DNA of 54,391 nucleotides from Prado023 sp963714995 (GCA_963714995.1 CAVQQP010000014.1:1-54391), one strand, 5' to 3'; counted from the stretch's first letter, positions 1-8,727 are shown. A program made the numbers and translations. Notes: generated from the sequence alone by a model not told the origin.

Positions 1-1164
1 AAGATGCCCACGATCTGCTCGATCCCGACGCTCTCCCGGCGGACCGGGGTCCCGCAGGACGACCTCGACCCGATGGTCGACGCGATGGCCGCCAAGGGCC
101 TGGTGATGGACCTGGAGAACCACGGGGAGCGCTACGTGGCGCTGGCCCCGGTCGTCATCGGGTTCTTCGAGTTCACGTTCATGCGGGTGCGCGAGGACGC
201 GCCCATGGAGCAGCTCGCCGAGCTCTTCCACGAGTACATGTTCGACGACGAGTCCTTCGCCCACGCGGTGTTCCGCGGCAGCACGCAGATCGGGCGGTCG
301 CTGGTCCGCGAGGAGGCGCTGCCCGAGGACCCCCAGGTCGAGGTCCTGGACTGGGAGCTGGCCACGCACATCGTCTCCGAGGCCCCGTCGGTGGCCGTCT
401 CGCTGTGCCCCTGCCGGACGCACGCGGCGCTCATCGGCGAGGGCTGCGGCAAGCCGACCCGGACCTGCCTGACGTTCGGCGGGGCCGCCGACGCGCTTGT
501 CCGCGCCGGCATCGCCGAGCCGATCAGCAACGACGAGGGCCTGGAGATCCTGACCGCCGCGAAGGCCGCCGGCCTGGCGCAGACCGCGGACAACGTCAAG
601 CACGGCATCAGCTACATGTGCAACTGCTGCGGATGCTGCTGCGGGATGATGCAGTCGATCCGCCGGCACGGGATCACCGGCTCGATCGTCTCCTCGAACT
701 GGGTCGCCCACGTCGACCTCGACAAGTGCCGCGGCTGCAAGAAGTGCTTCCACGCCTGCCCGGCCGACGCCATCACCATGGTGGACAACGGGGGCAAGGG
801 CCTGCGCAAGAACTGGGCGATCGTCGACCCCCTGAAGTGCCTCGGCTGCGGGGTGTGCGACGAGCGGTGCAACTGGGGTGCCCACTCGATGGTCCCGCGC
901 GAGGCCCGGGTCTTCACTCCCGAGAACACCTTCGACCGGATGGTCACGATGGCCATCGAGCGGGGGAAGCTCGGCGAGCTGCTCGTCGACACCCTTGACG
1001 GGGCGGGTCCGCACGCGCTGTCCCGGGCCCTGGGGATCCTGCACGCCAGCCGCCCGGCCACGGCCGCGCGTGCCATCGAGCCGCTGAACTCGGTGTTCCT
1101 GCGCGGCATGCTCGCCGCCGTGCACGCGACATCGCGCGCGACCGGAGCGGCCACGCCGGTGTGA
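1..1164 (+). CDS. 4Fe-4S dicluster protein with N-terminal winged helix (5' partial)
   Basis: The frame is open from the first base, so the gene very likely begins upstream; the first in-window ATG (base 4) falls inside a helix-turn-helix-like segment (SRRTGVPQDDLDPMVDAMA). Residue numbers are from that ATG. A CPC pair lies near 135. A very Cys-dense patch, CNCCGCCC, starts near 206. Two ferredoxin-type 4Fe-4S motifs follow, CRGCKKCFHACP (about 242-253) and CLGCGVCDERC (about 279-289). Known relatives are annotated only as ferredoxin-like proteins with a winged helix, so an electron-transfer or redox-sensing role is inference. The protein ends in a low-complexity Ala/Arg tail. A glutamate-cysteine ligase follows 33 bases downstream on the same strand. 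The iron-sulfur call is secure; substrate and partner are unknown. Confidence 0.8.
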   Translation, partial: KMPTICSIPTLSRRTGVPQDDLDPMVDAMAAKGLVMDLENHGERYVALAPVVIGFFEFTFMRVREDAPMEQLAELFHEYMFDDESFAHAVFRGSTQIGRSLVREEALPEDPQVEVLDWELATHIVSEAPSVAVSLCPCRTHAALIGEGCGKPTRTCLTFGGAADALVRAGIAEPISNDEGLEILTAAKAAGLAQTADNVKHGISYMCNCCGCCCGMMQSIRRHGITGSIVSSNWVAHVDLDKCRGCKKCFHACPADAITMVDNGGKGLRKNWAIVDPLKCLGCGVCDERCNWGAHSMVPREARVFTPENTFDRMVTMAIERGKLGELLVDTLDGAGPHALSRALGILHASRPATAARAIEPLNSVFLRGMLAAVHATSRATGAATPV

Positions 1165-1197
1165 CCGGGGCCGCTCCGGTCGACCCGGGGCGGCGAG

Positions 1198-2694
1198 ATG
1201 GGGCAGTCTTCGCCTATGGGCGAGGACGTGGCGGGCCGCACCTTCAGCCGTGAGGACCGGCAGCGCTACCGGGACAAGGTGCATCGCTGCCTGGATGTCC
1301 TGGCCGAGATGCTTGCCGAGGAGCAGTTCGAGTTCGACAGCCCGCTGACGGGCATGGAGGTCGAGCTCAACCTGATCGACGCCGAGGGCAACCCCGCGAT
1401 GCGCAACTCGGAGGTGCTGGCCAGCATCGACAGCCCGGCGTTCGTCCAGGAGCTGGGCCGGTTCAACCTGGAGATCAACATCCCGCCGCAGAGCCTGGTG
1501 GGTGACGGGGCCCGCCGGTACGAGGACCAGGTCCGCGAGCAGCTCAACCATGGCGACGCGCGGGCCCACCAGCAGGGGGCCGGGATGGTGATGGTCGGCA
1601 TCCTGCCCACGCTGCGCCCGGAGCACATGACCTCGGAGTCGATCAGCACCAACTCCCGCTACGCCCTGCTCGACGAGCAGCTGCTCCTGGCGCGCGGCGA
1701 GGACCTGCACATCGACATCCGCGGGCCGAAGGAGTCGTTGGAGACCTACGCCGACTCGATCGCCCCCGAGGCGGCCTGCACGAGCGTGCAGTTCCACCTG
1801 CAGGTCAGCCCGGACGAGTTCGCCACCTCCTGGAACGCTGCGCAGTGCCTGGCAGCGGCCCAGGTGGCTCTCGGTGCGAACTCCCCGTACTTCCTGGGGC
1901 GCGAGCTCTGGCGCGAGACCCGGATCGCCCTGTTCACCCAGGCAACCGACACCCGACCGGCCGAGATGAAGGCGCAGGGCGTGCGACCGCGGGTCTGGTT
2001 CGGCGAGCGCTGGATCACCAGCGTCTTCGACCTGTTCGAGGAGAACCTCACCTACTTCCCCGCACTGCTCCCGGTGCTCGACGACGAGGACCCTGTGGCT
2101 GAGCTCGCCGCCGGCCGGACGCCCTCGCTGCGCGAGCTGCGCCTGCACAACGGCACGGTCTGGCGCTGGAACCGTCCGGTGTATGACGTGGTGGCGGGGC
2201 GCCCGCACCTCCGGGTCGAGAACCGGGTCCTGCCGGCAGGGCCGACCGTCGTGGACACGCTGGCCAACGGCGCCTTCTACTTCGGTGCGCTGCGCCACCT
2301 GGCCGAGGAGGAGCGGCCCGTGTGGTCGCGCATGTCGTTCGGTGCCGCTGAGGAGAACTTCACCCGCGCAGCCATGCGCGGCATGGACACCACCGTCTAC
2401 TGGCCGGAGATGGGGGAGGTGCCGATCGGCGAGCTCGTGCTGCGCCGCCTGCTCCCGCATGCCCACGAGGGCCTGCGCGAGTGGGGGGTCGACGACGACA
2501 TCCGGGAGCGGCTGATGGGGATCATCGAGGGGCGCTGCACCTCGGGGCGCAATGGGGCACGATGGCAGGTGGAGGCGGTGAACGCCTTCGAGTCCCGCGG
2601 CATGGATCGATGGGAGGCGTTGCGTCGGATGACCCTGGAGTACACGGCCCGGATGCACACCAACGCCCCCGTGCACACCTGGGATCCGGTCTGA
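1198..2694 (+). CDS. glutamate-cysteine ligase family 2 (GCS2) protein
   Basis: This 498-aa protein reads along its length as the GCS2 family, which joins the gamma-carboxyl of glutamate to an amine, classically cysteine, using ATP. Family landmarks include an early MEVELNLID segment with the acidic residues expected of the ATP-grasp-like/GCS fold, NLEINIPPQ, HLQVSPDEF, and a C-terminal region with FESRGMDRWEAL. The size matches actinobacterial members of about 490-510 aa. Actinomycetes usually make mycothiol, so the real product may be gamma-glutamylcysteine or another gamma-glutamyl amide; the neighbours do not decide it. The ATG at 1198 follows a purine-rich GGCGGCGAG; a second ATG six codons in (1216) is possible. 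The family call is firm, the substrate is not. Confidence 0.85.
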   Translation: MGQSSPMGEDVAGRTFSREDRQRYRDKVHRCLDVLAEMLAEEQFEFDSPLTGMEVELNLIDAEGNPAMRNSEVLASIDSPAFVQELGRFNLEINIPPQSLVGDGARRYEDQVREQLNHGDARAHQQGAGMVMVGILPTLRPEHMTSESISTNSRYALLDEQLLLARGEDLHIDIRGPKESLETYADSIAPEAACTSVQFHLQVSPDEFATSWNAAQCLAAAQVALGANSPYFLGRELWRETRIALFTQATDTRPAEMKAQGVRPRVWFGERWITSVFDLFEENLTYFPALLPVLDDEDPVAELAAGRTPSLRELRLHNGTVWRWNRPVYDVVAGRPHLRVENRVLPAGPTVVDTLANGAFYFGALRHLAEEERPVWSRMSFGAAEENFTRAAMRGMDTTVYWPEMGEVPIGELVLRRLLPHAHEGLREWGVDDDIRERLMGIIEGRCTSGRNGARWQVEAVNAFESRGMDRWEALRRMTLEYTARMHTNAPVHTWDPV

Positions 2695-2737
2695 GGTGGG
2701 TGCGGGAGCTCGCCGACCTGATGATGCCGGCCCGGGC

Positions 2738-3271
2738 ATGACAGATCCGTCCGTGGACCGGATCGGGTGCAGCGACTGCGAACGGATCCGCGACGGCTGG
2801 CTGGCCCAGCCGGTGAATGCCCTGACCAGCCTGGCGTTCGTGGGCGCGGCGGGCGTGGTGCTCGCGCGGACCTGGCAGGCGGCACCGGACAGGCGCGGCG
2901 AGGTCCTGGCGTATGCAGCGCTGCTGGCGCTCGTGGGGGTCGGGAGCGTCGCATTCCACGGCCCCCAGCCCCCGGGCGCGCGGGCGATGCACGACATCCC
3001 GATCCCGGTGCTGGTCGGGCTGGCCGTCGGGACACCCGTCGCTCGTCGGGCGCGTGGGCAGGTGCCGCTGCCGGGGTGGAGCAGGCGACGCGGCGCCGCC
3101 CTGGCTGCGACCGCCTCCGCGGCGGGGCTGGCCTACGCCGGTGGTCGCACCGGGGCGGCGACCTGCGACCCGGACAGCCTCCTGCAGCTGCACGGAGCCT
3201 GGCACGTCCTGGCCGCCCTGGGGTTCGTCACCGTGGCCGACGTCCTGTACCGGGGAGGAGCCCATGAGTGA
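2738..3271 (+). CDS. ceramidase-like CREST-superfamily membrane protein
   Basis: This is a 177-aa polytopic membrane protein. From the ATG at 2738 it shows C11-x2-C14-E15, then QPVNALTSLAFV (24-35), S70-x3-H74, H85-D86 and H152-x3-H156. The S-x3-H, D and H-x3-H set is the metal-site signature of the CREST hydrolases (alkaline ceramidase, PAQR, Per1). The early CE and N-LTSLAFV elements resemble the alkaline ceramidase family. A lipid amide hydrolase in the membrane is therefore likely, but the substrate is unknown. An in-frame GTG at 2696 would add 14 residues and abut the previous stop; the ATG is preferred because the family similarity begins after it. Its stop overlaps the start of the acyltransferase by 8 bases, indicating translational coupling in a lipid-related cluster. 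Confidence 0.65.
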   Translation: MTDPSVDRIGCSDCERIRDGWLAQPVNALTSLAFVGAAGVVLARTWQAAPDRRGEVLAYAALLALVGVGSVAFHGPQPPGARAMHDIPIPVLVGLAVGTPVARRARGQVPLPGWSRRRGAALAATASAAGLAYAGGRTGAATCDPDSLLQLHGAWHVLAALGFVTVADVLYRGGAHE

Positions 3272-4583
3272 GGGTCGGGACGCCCGACAGCGCGGCGGGG
3301 TGGCGCGTCGGCTCTCACGGATCGCCGCGAACCTGGTGTATCGCGACATCGACGTGCACCTGCCGGCAGAGCCCATCCCGGACGGCCCGGTCCTTGCTGT
3401 GGCCAACCACTTCGGCGGACTGGCTGACGGCGTGCTCCTGGTGGACAGCTCACCGCGGATGCCCCGTGTCGTGGCCCGTGACGTCATCTGGAAGATCCCC
3501 GTGGTCGGCCATCTGGCCAGCGGGATCGGGATGATCCCGGTGCACAAGGCTGCCGACGGGGGTGCCAGGGCGAGCAACGACGAGATGTTCGCCTCGGCCT
3601 ACCGCGCACTCGGCGAGGGTGACCTCGTGCTGATCTTCCCCGAGGGGGTCACCCAGGACGTGCCCTACATGGCTGAGGTCCGCACAGGCGCCGCGCGCAT
3701 CGTGCTGGGTGCGCGCGAGTCCGGCGTCGCGGGGATCCACATCCTGCCGATGGGGGTGCACTACGAGAACAAGGCAGGATTCCGCTCGCGGGCCCTGGTC
3801 AACGTCGGTCCGCCCATCGCCCTCGACCAGTGGGTGCGTGAGCGTGGCCCGGTCGTCGGGGGCGCTGACGATCGCGACGCGGTGCGCGACCTGACCGCGC
3901 TGGTCAACGATCGGCTGCGTCATGTGGCCCCGAACTTCCCCGACTGGGAGCAGGCTCACGCACTGGAGACGGTGTCCGAGGTGCTGCTCACCGACGTGGA
4001 TCCAGCGCCCTCGCCCCCCATGCAGTACGGGGACCGTGAGCTCCTCGCATCGCGGCTGAACCGGGTGCCGGAACCCGACCGTGGGCAGCTGGTCGCCTCG
4101 GGGGCCCAGTACCGGGCCGCCCTCAGGGCCGCCGGGACCTCGGACCACGCGGTGGCCACCGCCACCGCACCGGCGCCGAGGTCCTGGGCCTGGCTGCGGG
4201 ACCTGGTCCTCGTGGTGCTCCTGGCACCCTTCGCCCTGGTGGGGCTGCTGGCCGCGGCGACCCCGCTGCTGCTGGTCCTGATCGCCAGCAGGCTTCGGAT
4301 CGCCCCTGCAGTCAGGGCGACAGTCGTCCCCGGTCTGGCGCTGCTCCTCTTCCTGGGTGAGTGGCTCCTGTTCGCGACGCCATCGGACGACGGCGGCCTG
4401 ACGATCGAGCTGGCCGCGCTCGTGCTGTTCCCGTTCTTCGTCGCATCGCTGTTCCTCGTGGTCGAGCGGGTGGCCCTGCTCTGGCAGCGGTGGCGGCGGC
4501 ACAGGCGCCCGGACGCCGCCGAGCTGGCTCGCCTGAAGCAGATGCGCAGTGAGGTCGCCGGGCTGGGATGGTCGGCGCTATGA
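3264..4583 (+). CDS. PlsC-type 1-acyl-sn-glycerol-3-phosphate acyltransferase with C-terminal membrane domain
   Basis: The protein is 439 aa with start ATG 3264, preceded by GGGGAGGAG and overlapping the upstream stop. Acyltransferase motifs are NHFGGLAD (H49, D55; the spacing is H-x5-D rather than the commoner H-x4-D) and FPEG at 125-128. GVHYENKAGFRSRALVNVGPPI matches the later family blocks. PlsC enzymes transfer an acyl chain to the sn-2 position of lysophosphatidate in phospholipid synthesis. Residues about 290-425 add three or four hydrophobic helices rich in Leu/Val/Ala, which simple PlsC enzymes lack, so the protein is probably membrane-integrated. Coupled to the ceramidase-like gene before it and the PLDc_N gene after it (ATGA overlap). 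The exact acceptor lipid is not determined. Confidence 0.82.
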   Translation: MSEGRDARQRGGVARRLSRIAANLVYRDIDVHLPAEPIPDGPVLAVANHFGGLADGVLLVDSSPRMPRVVARDVIWKIPVVGHLASGIGMIPVHKAADGGARASNDEMFASAYRALGEGDLVLIFPEGVTQDVPYMAEVRTGAARIVLGARESGVAGIHILPMGVHYENKAGFRSRALVNVGPPIALDQWVRERGPVVGGADDRDAVRDLTALVNDRLRHVAPNFPDWEQAHALETVSEVLLTDVDPAPSPPMQYGDRELLASRLNRVPEPDRGQLVASGAQYRAALRAAGTSDHAVATATAPAPRSWAWLRDLVLVVLLAPFALVGLLAAATPLLLVLIASRLRIAPAVRATVVPGLALLLFLGEWLLFATPSDDGGLTIELAALVLFPFFVASLFLVVERVALLWQRWRRHRRPDAAELARLKQMRSEVAGLGWSAL

Positions 4584-4897
4584 GCCTCGAAGCCTGGATC
4601 TACCTGATCCTGATCGTCGTCCCGTTGCTCACCGTCTGGGTGATCGCCGTCGTCGACGTCGTGCGCCAGCCGCGCATGCGGACGCGCGTCAAGTGGATCT
4701 GGGTCCTGATGTTCTCCCTGGTCTGGCCGCTGCTGATCGTGTACTTGTTGACCCGCCCCGTGCAGGGCCGGATCGAACGTGCGCAGAACCGGGACTACCC
4801 GCACGCGAGGCTGGTCGATGCTGCCCTGGCTCATGAGGACGGCCGGATCGACGACGCACAGCTGGAGGGCTTGGTCCGCCAGCTGCGCAGGCCCTAG
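4580..4897 (+). CDS. PLDc_N (cardiolipin-synthase N-terminal-like) membrane protein
   Basis: A 105-aa protein with two transmembrane helices (about 6-27 and 36-59) separated by a short basic hinge ending in RTRVKWIW, followed by a charged cytoplasmic tail (LAHEDGRIDDAQLEGLVRQL) resembling the SHOCT-like tails often found on these proteins. This arrangement is that of PLDc_N domains, which occur at the N-terminus of cardiolipin synthases and as stand-alone proteins of unknown function. The ATG at 4580 overlaps the upstream stop as ATGA; a second ATG at 4568 would extend it by four residues. It is the last gene of the tightly packed lipid-related set. There is no phospholipase D catalytic HKD motif, so it is not itself a synthase. 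Confidence 0.75.
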   Translation: MSLEAWIYLILIVVPLLTVWVIAVVDVVRQPRMRTRVKWIWVLMFSLVWPLLIVYLLTRPVQGRIERAQNRDYPHARLVDAALAHEDGRIDDAQLEGLVRQLRRP

Positions 4898-4971
4898 CCA
4901 GGTCGGCTCCCGGCGAGCCCGATGAGGGGAACTCCGTCAAGGCCGGCAGCGCATGAGCCGAGGACCTGTAC

Positions 4972-6987
4972 ATGGGGACCTCTGTCCGGCCCGGACCTCG
5001 CGGGGACGGGATCCGGGCGGTTGCTGCGGTGGGCATCTCGGTCGCGGTCGTGGTCACTGGCCTGTCGGCCCCGGTCGCGGGGGTGACCCCCGCCGGTGCA
5101 GCCGACGCCGGCGGTCCCGCCGTGGGGTGCACCGAGCCCGTCCTGCCCGGACCGGCGCGCGGGGACGCCGCCGTGCGGGCACTCGGGGCGGACATCGTGT
5201 CGGTGGCGGCACGCAACGGGACCAACCCGCGTGAGCTCGCCCAGGACCTGCGCTCGGACCGCAACCTCTGGGTCGACGAATGCGGTGCGCTGTTCTTCCA
5301 GGACGAGCTGCCCGCTGATCTCGAGCCTGCCCCGGAGGCCGCGGAGGGGACCAGCTGGCCCGTGGTCGTCGCCCCCTCGGGCGCCTTCAGCCTGCACAGC
5401 CGCCCGGGGTCGCAACGGGTCCTCCTCCTGGACTTCGACGGGCACCTGATCTCGGGGACCGCGTGGAACACCACGTACGCACAGGACGCGTGGACCGCCC
5501 CGGCCTTCTCGACGGATGCCGACCCCACGACGTTCTCCGACCCCGAGCGGGCCGTGATCATCGACGTGTGGCGACGGGTCGCCCAGGACTATGCGCCGTT
5601 CGATGTCGACGTCACCACGGCGGACCCGGGCCAGGATGCGATCACCCGGACCGGGTCGACAGATCCCCTCTTCGGCACGCGGGTGCTCATCAGCCCGGAC
5701 TCGACCCAGAGCCTGTGCAGCTGTGGTGGGCGGGCGTACCTCGACGTCGTGGACCGCACCTCGAACCATCCCTACTACCAGCCGGCGTGGGTCTACCCGC
5801 AGGCGCTGTCGAACAGCTCGAAGTACATCGCTGAGGCAGCCAGCCACGAGGCCGGGCACAACTTCGGGCTCAGCCATGACGGCACCCAGACCGCGCCCTA
5901 CTTCGGGGGCAGCGGTGGGTGGGGCCCGATCATGGGCTCGCCGTACAGCCAGCCGGTCACGCAGTGGAGCAACGGCACGTACCCGGGCGCGGACAACATC
6001 GAGGACGATCTCGCGGTGATCGCCGGCAACGGCGCGCCGCTGGTCGCTGATGACGTCACCCAGCCTGTCGCACTCCCGCTGCCGGGGTCGGTGACCGGGC
6101 TGGTCAACGGGACCCTGGATGTCGATGACTTCACGGTGGTCGCCCCGGCCGGGACACTGACGGTCACGGCAGCGCCGCACTGGCCCGGTCCCAACCTGGA
6201 CACGGCCCTGAGCCTGCGCGACTCGACCGGGCAGGTCCTCGCCGTGTCCTCGCCGGCCTACGACCCCACCACGGTGCAGGGGTCGCTGGGAGCGTCGCTG
6301 TCGGTGGTCGTGGCTTCCGGGACCTACACGGTCAGCGTCGAGGGTGCTGGCAACGGCATCGTCGGTTCCGCCGGTGAGAGCGACTACGGCAGCGTGGGCT
6401 GGTACACGCTCACCTCGAGCACGACGGGAACGCCGACCCCGACGCAGACGCCGACGATGACCCCCACGGCGTCCCCCTCGGGATCCGTGACCCCCACGCA
6501 GACCGTGACCCCGACGCAGACGAGCCCCCCGCCGGCAACGGCGACGCCCACGCAGACCGTGACCCCGACGCAGACGAGCCCCCCGCCGGCAACGGCGACG
6601 CCCACGCAGACCGTGACCCCGCTCCCGTCGGATCCGCCGGCCCCCAGCCCCACGCCCACCGCGACGGAGGTGGCGCCGGTGAGCCCGGCCACCACGAGGG
6701 CCGAGGAGCTGGCCGTGGCGCCCGTGGCGGCCCTGAGCGTCGCGACCTCGACCCTGCCCGCGGCAGCCCGGAAGAAGCCCTACCGCGCGACCCTCGTGGC
6801 CTCCGGGGGAACGGGTCCCTACACCTGGAAGCGGACCAAGGGCTCCCTGCCCAAGGGCCTGACGCTGTCGAGGTCGGGGACGGTCTCAGGCAAGGCGAAG
6901 GCCCGGTCGACGAAGCGGATCAGGGTGCGCGTCACCGACTCCAGCGGTGCATCGAGCGTGCGCTGGGTCCGGATCCGGGTCCGCTGA
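4972..6987 (+). CDS. secreted zinc metalloprotease with pre-peptidase C-terminal and putative Ig domains
   Basis: This 671-aa protein starts with a positively charged, hydrophobic signal peptide (cleavage probably after the AGAA near residue 44). The catalytic motif is HEAGHNFGLSHD: H292, E293, H296 and H302, an HExxHxxGxxHD zincin signature. It lies in a domain that begins near FDGHLISG and includes PFDVDVTT. Residues about 365-475 resemble a bacterial pre-peptidase C-terminal beta-domain (LDVDDFTVVAPAG...LDTALSLRD). Then come a Thr/Pro linker with tandem repeats (about 484-570) and a C-terminal putative Ig (He_PIG-type) domain ending GTVSGKAKARSTKRIRVRVTD. It is probably exported to degrade extracellular protein. 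The ATG at 4972 has only a weak ribosome site. It is transcribed convergently with cysE. Confidence 0.85.
   Translation: MGTSVRPGPRGDGIRAVAAVGISVAVVVTGLSAPVAGVTPAGAADAGGPAVGCTEPVLPGPARGDAAVRALGADIVSVAARNGTNPRELAQDLRSDRNLWVDECGALFFQDELPADLEPAPEAAEGTSWPVVVAPSGAFSLHSRPGSQRVLLLDFDGHLISGTAWNTTYAQDAWTAPAFSTDADPTTFSDPERAVIIDVWRRVAQDYAPFDVDVTTADPGQDAITRTGSTDPLFGTRVLISPDSTQSLCSCGGRAYLDVVDRTSNHPYYQPAWVYPQALSNSSKYIAEAASHEAGHNFGLSHDGTQTAPYFGGSGGWGPIMGSPYSQPVTQWSNGTYPGADNIEDDLAVIAGNGAPLVADDVTQPVALPLPGSVTGLVNGTLDVDDFTVVAPAGTLTVTAAPHWPGPNLDTALSLRDSTGQVLAVSSPAYDPTTVQGSLGASLSVVVASGTYTVSVEGAGNGIVGSAGESDYGSVGWYTLTSSTTGTPTPTQTPTMTPTASPSGSVTPTQTVTPTQTSPPPATATPTQTVTPTQTSPPPATATPTQTVTPLPSDPPAPSPTPTATEVAPVSPATTRAEELAVAPVAALSVATSTLPAAARKKPYRATLVASGGTGPYTWKRTKGSLPKGLTLSRSGTVSGKAKARSTKRIRVRVTDSSGASSVRWVRIRVR
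6493..6621 (+). repeat. 54-bp tandem repeat coding for a Thr/Pro linker
   Basis: Two identical 54-bp copies lie at 6493-6546 and 6547-6600, followed by a third copy that matches for only its first 21 bases. The unit is in frame and encodes PTQTVTPTQTSPPPATAT. Identity at the DNA level, including third positions, points to recent duplication. Changes in copy number would alter linker length without breaking the frame. Confidence 0.95.
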
Positions 6988-7010
6988 CCCGCCCCGCTCG
7001 TCTGCGCGCC

Positions 7011-7784
7011 TCAGATCGAGAAGTCCTCGAGCTCCTCCCACTCCCCGGTCCCGGTGGAGTGCAGGTGGAACTCGTTGACGTGGCCGGTCACGGAGAACTC
7101 CAGATGGTCGACGCGGTCGAGCAGGTTGGCCACGGCCGCCCCGATGAGGTCCGGCTGGTTGGTGTGCTCGAGGTCGGGCTTGTCGGTGGCGGTGTGGGGC
7201 TTCACCCGGGCGATGACCTGCCCCGGGACGCCCACCACGACGGAGTTGTCCGCCACGGGTCGCACGACCACCGCGTTGCCGCCGATGCGTGAGTCGTGAC
7301 CGATGTCGATGGGTCCCAGCACCTTGGCGCCGGCGCCGATCGTGACCCGGTCGCCCACCGTCGGGTGGCGCTTGCCCGGCTCCAGGCTGGTGCCGCCCAG
7401 GGTGACGCCGTGATAGATGGTGACGTCCTGACCGACCTCGGCGGTCTCGCCGATGACGACGCCCATGCCGTGGTCGATGAACAGCCCCGGCCCCAGGGTG
7501 GCACCCGGATGGATCTCCACCCCGGTCATGGCCCGGGCGACCTGGGAGACGGTGCGCGCGGCGAGGTGATGCTCGCGACGCCACAGGGCGTGGGACACCC
7601 GATGGGCCCAGACCGCATGGACACCGGAGTACAGCAGGGCGACCTCGGTCTTGGAGCGTGCGGCCGGATCGCGCTCGAAGACGCACTCCACATCCCGGCG
7701 CATGTCGGCCAGGACTCCCATGGCCGACGTCATCGCCGAACCGGTGGTGCCCCCCTGCCCGGTCCGTCGTCCCCTGAGCGCCAT
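7011..7784 (-). CDS. cysE: serine O-acetyltransferase (CysE/EpsC type)
   Basis: A 257-aa enzyme that acetylates L-serine with acetyl-CoA to O-acetylserine, the substrate of CysK. An alpha-helical N-terminal part (YSGVHAVWAHRVSHALW) is followed by a left-handed beta-helix of hexapeptide repeats: GVEIHPGATLGPGLFIDHGMG, then GETAEVGQDVTIYHGVTLGG. The DHG and YHGVTLGG blocks carry the catalytic Asp and His residues. Beyond the hexapeptides there is an unusual tail of roughly 60 residues (about 195-257) ending ELEDFSI, longer than the short Ile-ending tail that docks in CysK in classical enzymes; it still ends in Ile. The ATG at 7784 lies three bases after the cysK stop, so the two are one operon. 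Later starts (Met18, Met22) are possible. Confidence 0.92.
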   Translation of the reverse strand: MALRGRRTGQGGTTGSAMTSAMGVLADMRRDVECVFERDPAARSKTEVALLYSGVHAVWAHRVSHALWRREHHLAARTVSQVARAMTGVEIHPGATLGPGLFIDHGMGVVIGETAEVGQDVTIYHGVTLGGTSLEPGKRHPTVGDRVTIGAGAKVLGPIDIGHDSRIGGNAVVVRPVADNSVVVGVPGQVIARVKPHTATDKPDLEHTNQPDLIGAAVANLLDRVDHLEFSVTGHVNEFHLHSTGTGEWEELEDFSI

Positions 7785-7787
7785 CGA

Positions 7788-8720
7788 CTACTCGGCGAGG
7801 TCGGCGAACAGCGCGGTGGACAGGTAGCGCTCGCCGTACGACGGGATGATGACGACGATGGTCTTCCCGGCGTTCTCCGGGCGCGCGGCGACCTTGGCGG
7901 CGGCCCAGATCGCGGCACCGGAGGAGATCCCGACCAGCAGCCCCTCCTCGGCGGCGGCGCGCCGGGCAGTGGCCATCGCATCCGGGGCCTCCACGGTGAC
8001 GACCTCGTCGTACACGGTGGTGTCCAGGATCGCGGGGATGAAGCCGGCGCCGATGCCGGCGAGCGGGTGCGGGCCCTTGGCGCCGCCGGACAGGACCGGT
8101 GAGGCGGCCGGCTCCACGGCGATGATCTGCACCCCGGGCTTGCGCTCCTTGAGCACCTGGCCCACGCCGGTGATCGTCCCGCCGGTACCGACGCCGGCGA
8201 CCACGATGTCGACGGTGCCGTCGGTGTCGTTCCAGATCTCCTCGGCTGTCGTGCGCCGGTGGATCGCTGGGTTCGCGGCGTTCTCGAACTGCTGGGGCAT
8301 CAGGTAGCTCGGGTTGGCGGCGACAAGCTCGTTCGCCTTCGCGATGGCCCCGGCCATGCCGTCGGCTCCCGGGGTCAGGACGAGCTCGGCGCCGTAGGCC
8401 CGCAGCACCATGCGGCGCTCCTTGCTCATGGTCTCCGGCATCGTCAGGATGCACGGGATCCCACGCGCGGCGCAGACCATCGCCAGGGCGATGCCGGTGT
8501 TGCCGCTGGTGGGCTCCACGATCACGGTGTCCGGGCCGATGAGGCCCGCCTCCTCGGCGGCATCGAGCATGGCCACCCCGATCCGGTCCTTGACCGAGTT
8601 GGCCGGGTTGAAGAACTCCAGCTTCGCCAGGACCGTGGCCCCCGCGCCGTCGGTCACCCGGTTCAGGCGCACGAGGGGGGTGTTGCCGATGAGCTCAGTC
8701 ACGTCCGACGCAATGTGCAT
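7788..8720 (-). CDS. cysK: cysteine synthase (O-acetylserine sulfhydrylase)
   Basis: A 310-aa PLP enzyme that makes L-cysteine from O-acetylserine and sulfide. N-terminal ELIGNTPLVRLNRV is followed by the lysine motif FFNPANSVKDRIG, whose Lys forms the PLP Schiff base. The substrate loop is EPTSGNTGIALAM, the phosphate-binding loop is GVGTGGTITGVG, and GISSGAA lies near the C-terminus. Full length for the family. Only one sensible start exists (ATG 8720), and no ribosome site precedes it; a promoter-like element ends 7 bases upstream, suggesting a leaderless mRNA. First gene of a cysK-cysE operon. Confidence 0.95.
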   Translation of the reverse strand: MHIASDVTELIGNTPLVRLNRVTDGAGATVLAKLEFFNPANSVKDRIGVAMLDAAEEAGLIGPDTVIVEPTSGNTGIALAMVCAARGIPCILTMPETMSKERRMVLRAYGAELVLTPGADGMAGAIAKANELVAANPSYLMPQQFENAANPAIHRRTTAEEIWNDTDGTVDIVVAGVGTGGTITGVGQVLKERKPGVQIIAVEPAASPVLSGGAKGPHPLAGIGAGFIPAILDTTVYDEVVTVEAPDAMATARRAAAEEGLLVGISSGAAIWAAAKVAARPENAGKTIVVIIPSYGERYLSTALFADLAE

Positions 8721-8727
8721 GGTCGGA

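Noticed and set aside
6493..6621. Possible CRISPR-like array
   Set aside because: The copies are directly adjacent with no spacers, in frame, and encode a Thr/Pro linker.
7011..7200. cysE C-terminal extension as a separate or frameshifted piece
   Set aside because: The frame is continuous and its composition is normal; it ends in Ile like other serine acetyltransferases, so it is treated as a native tail.
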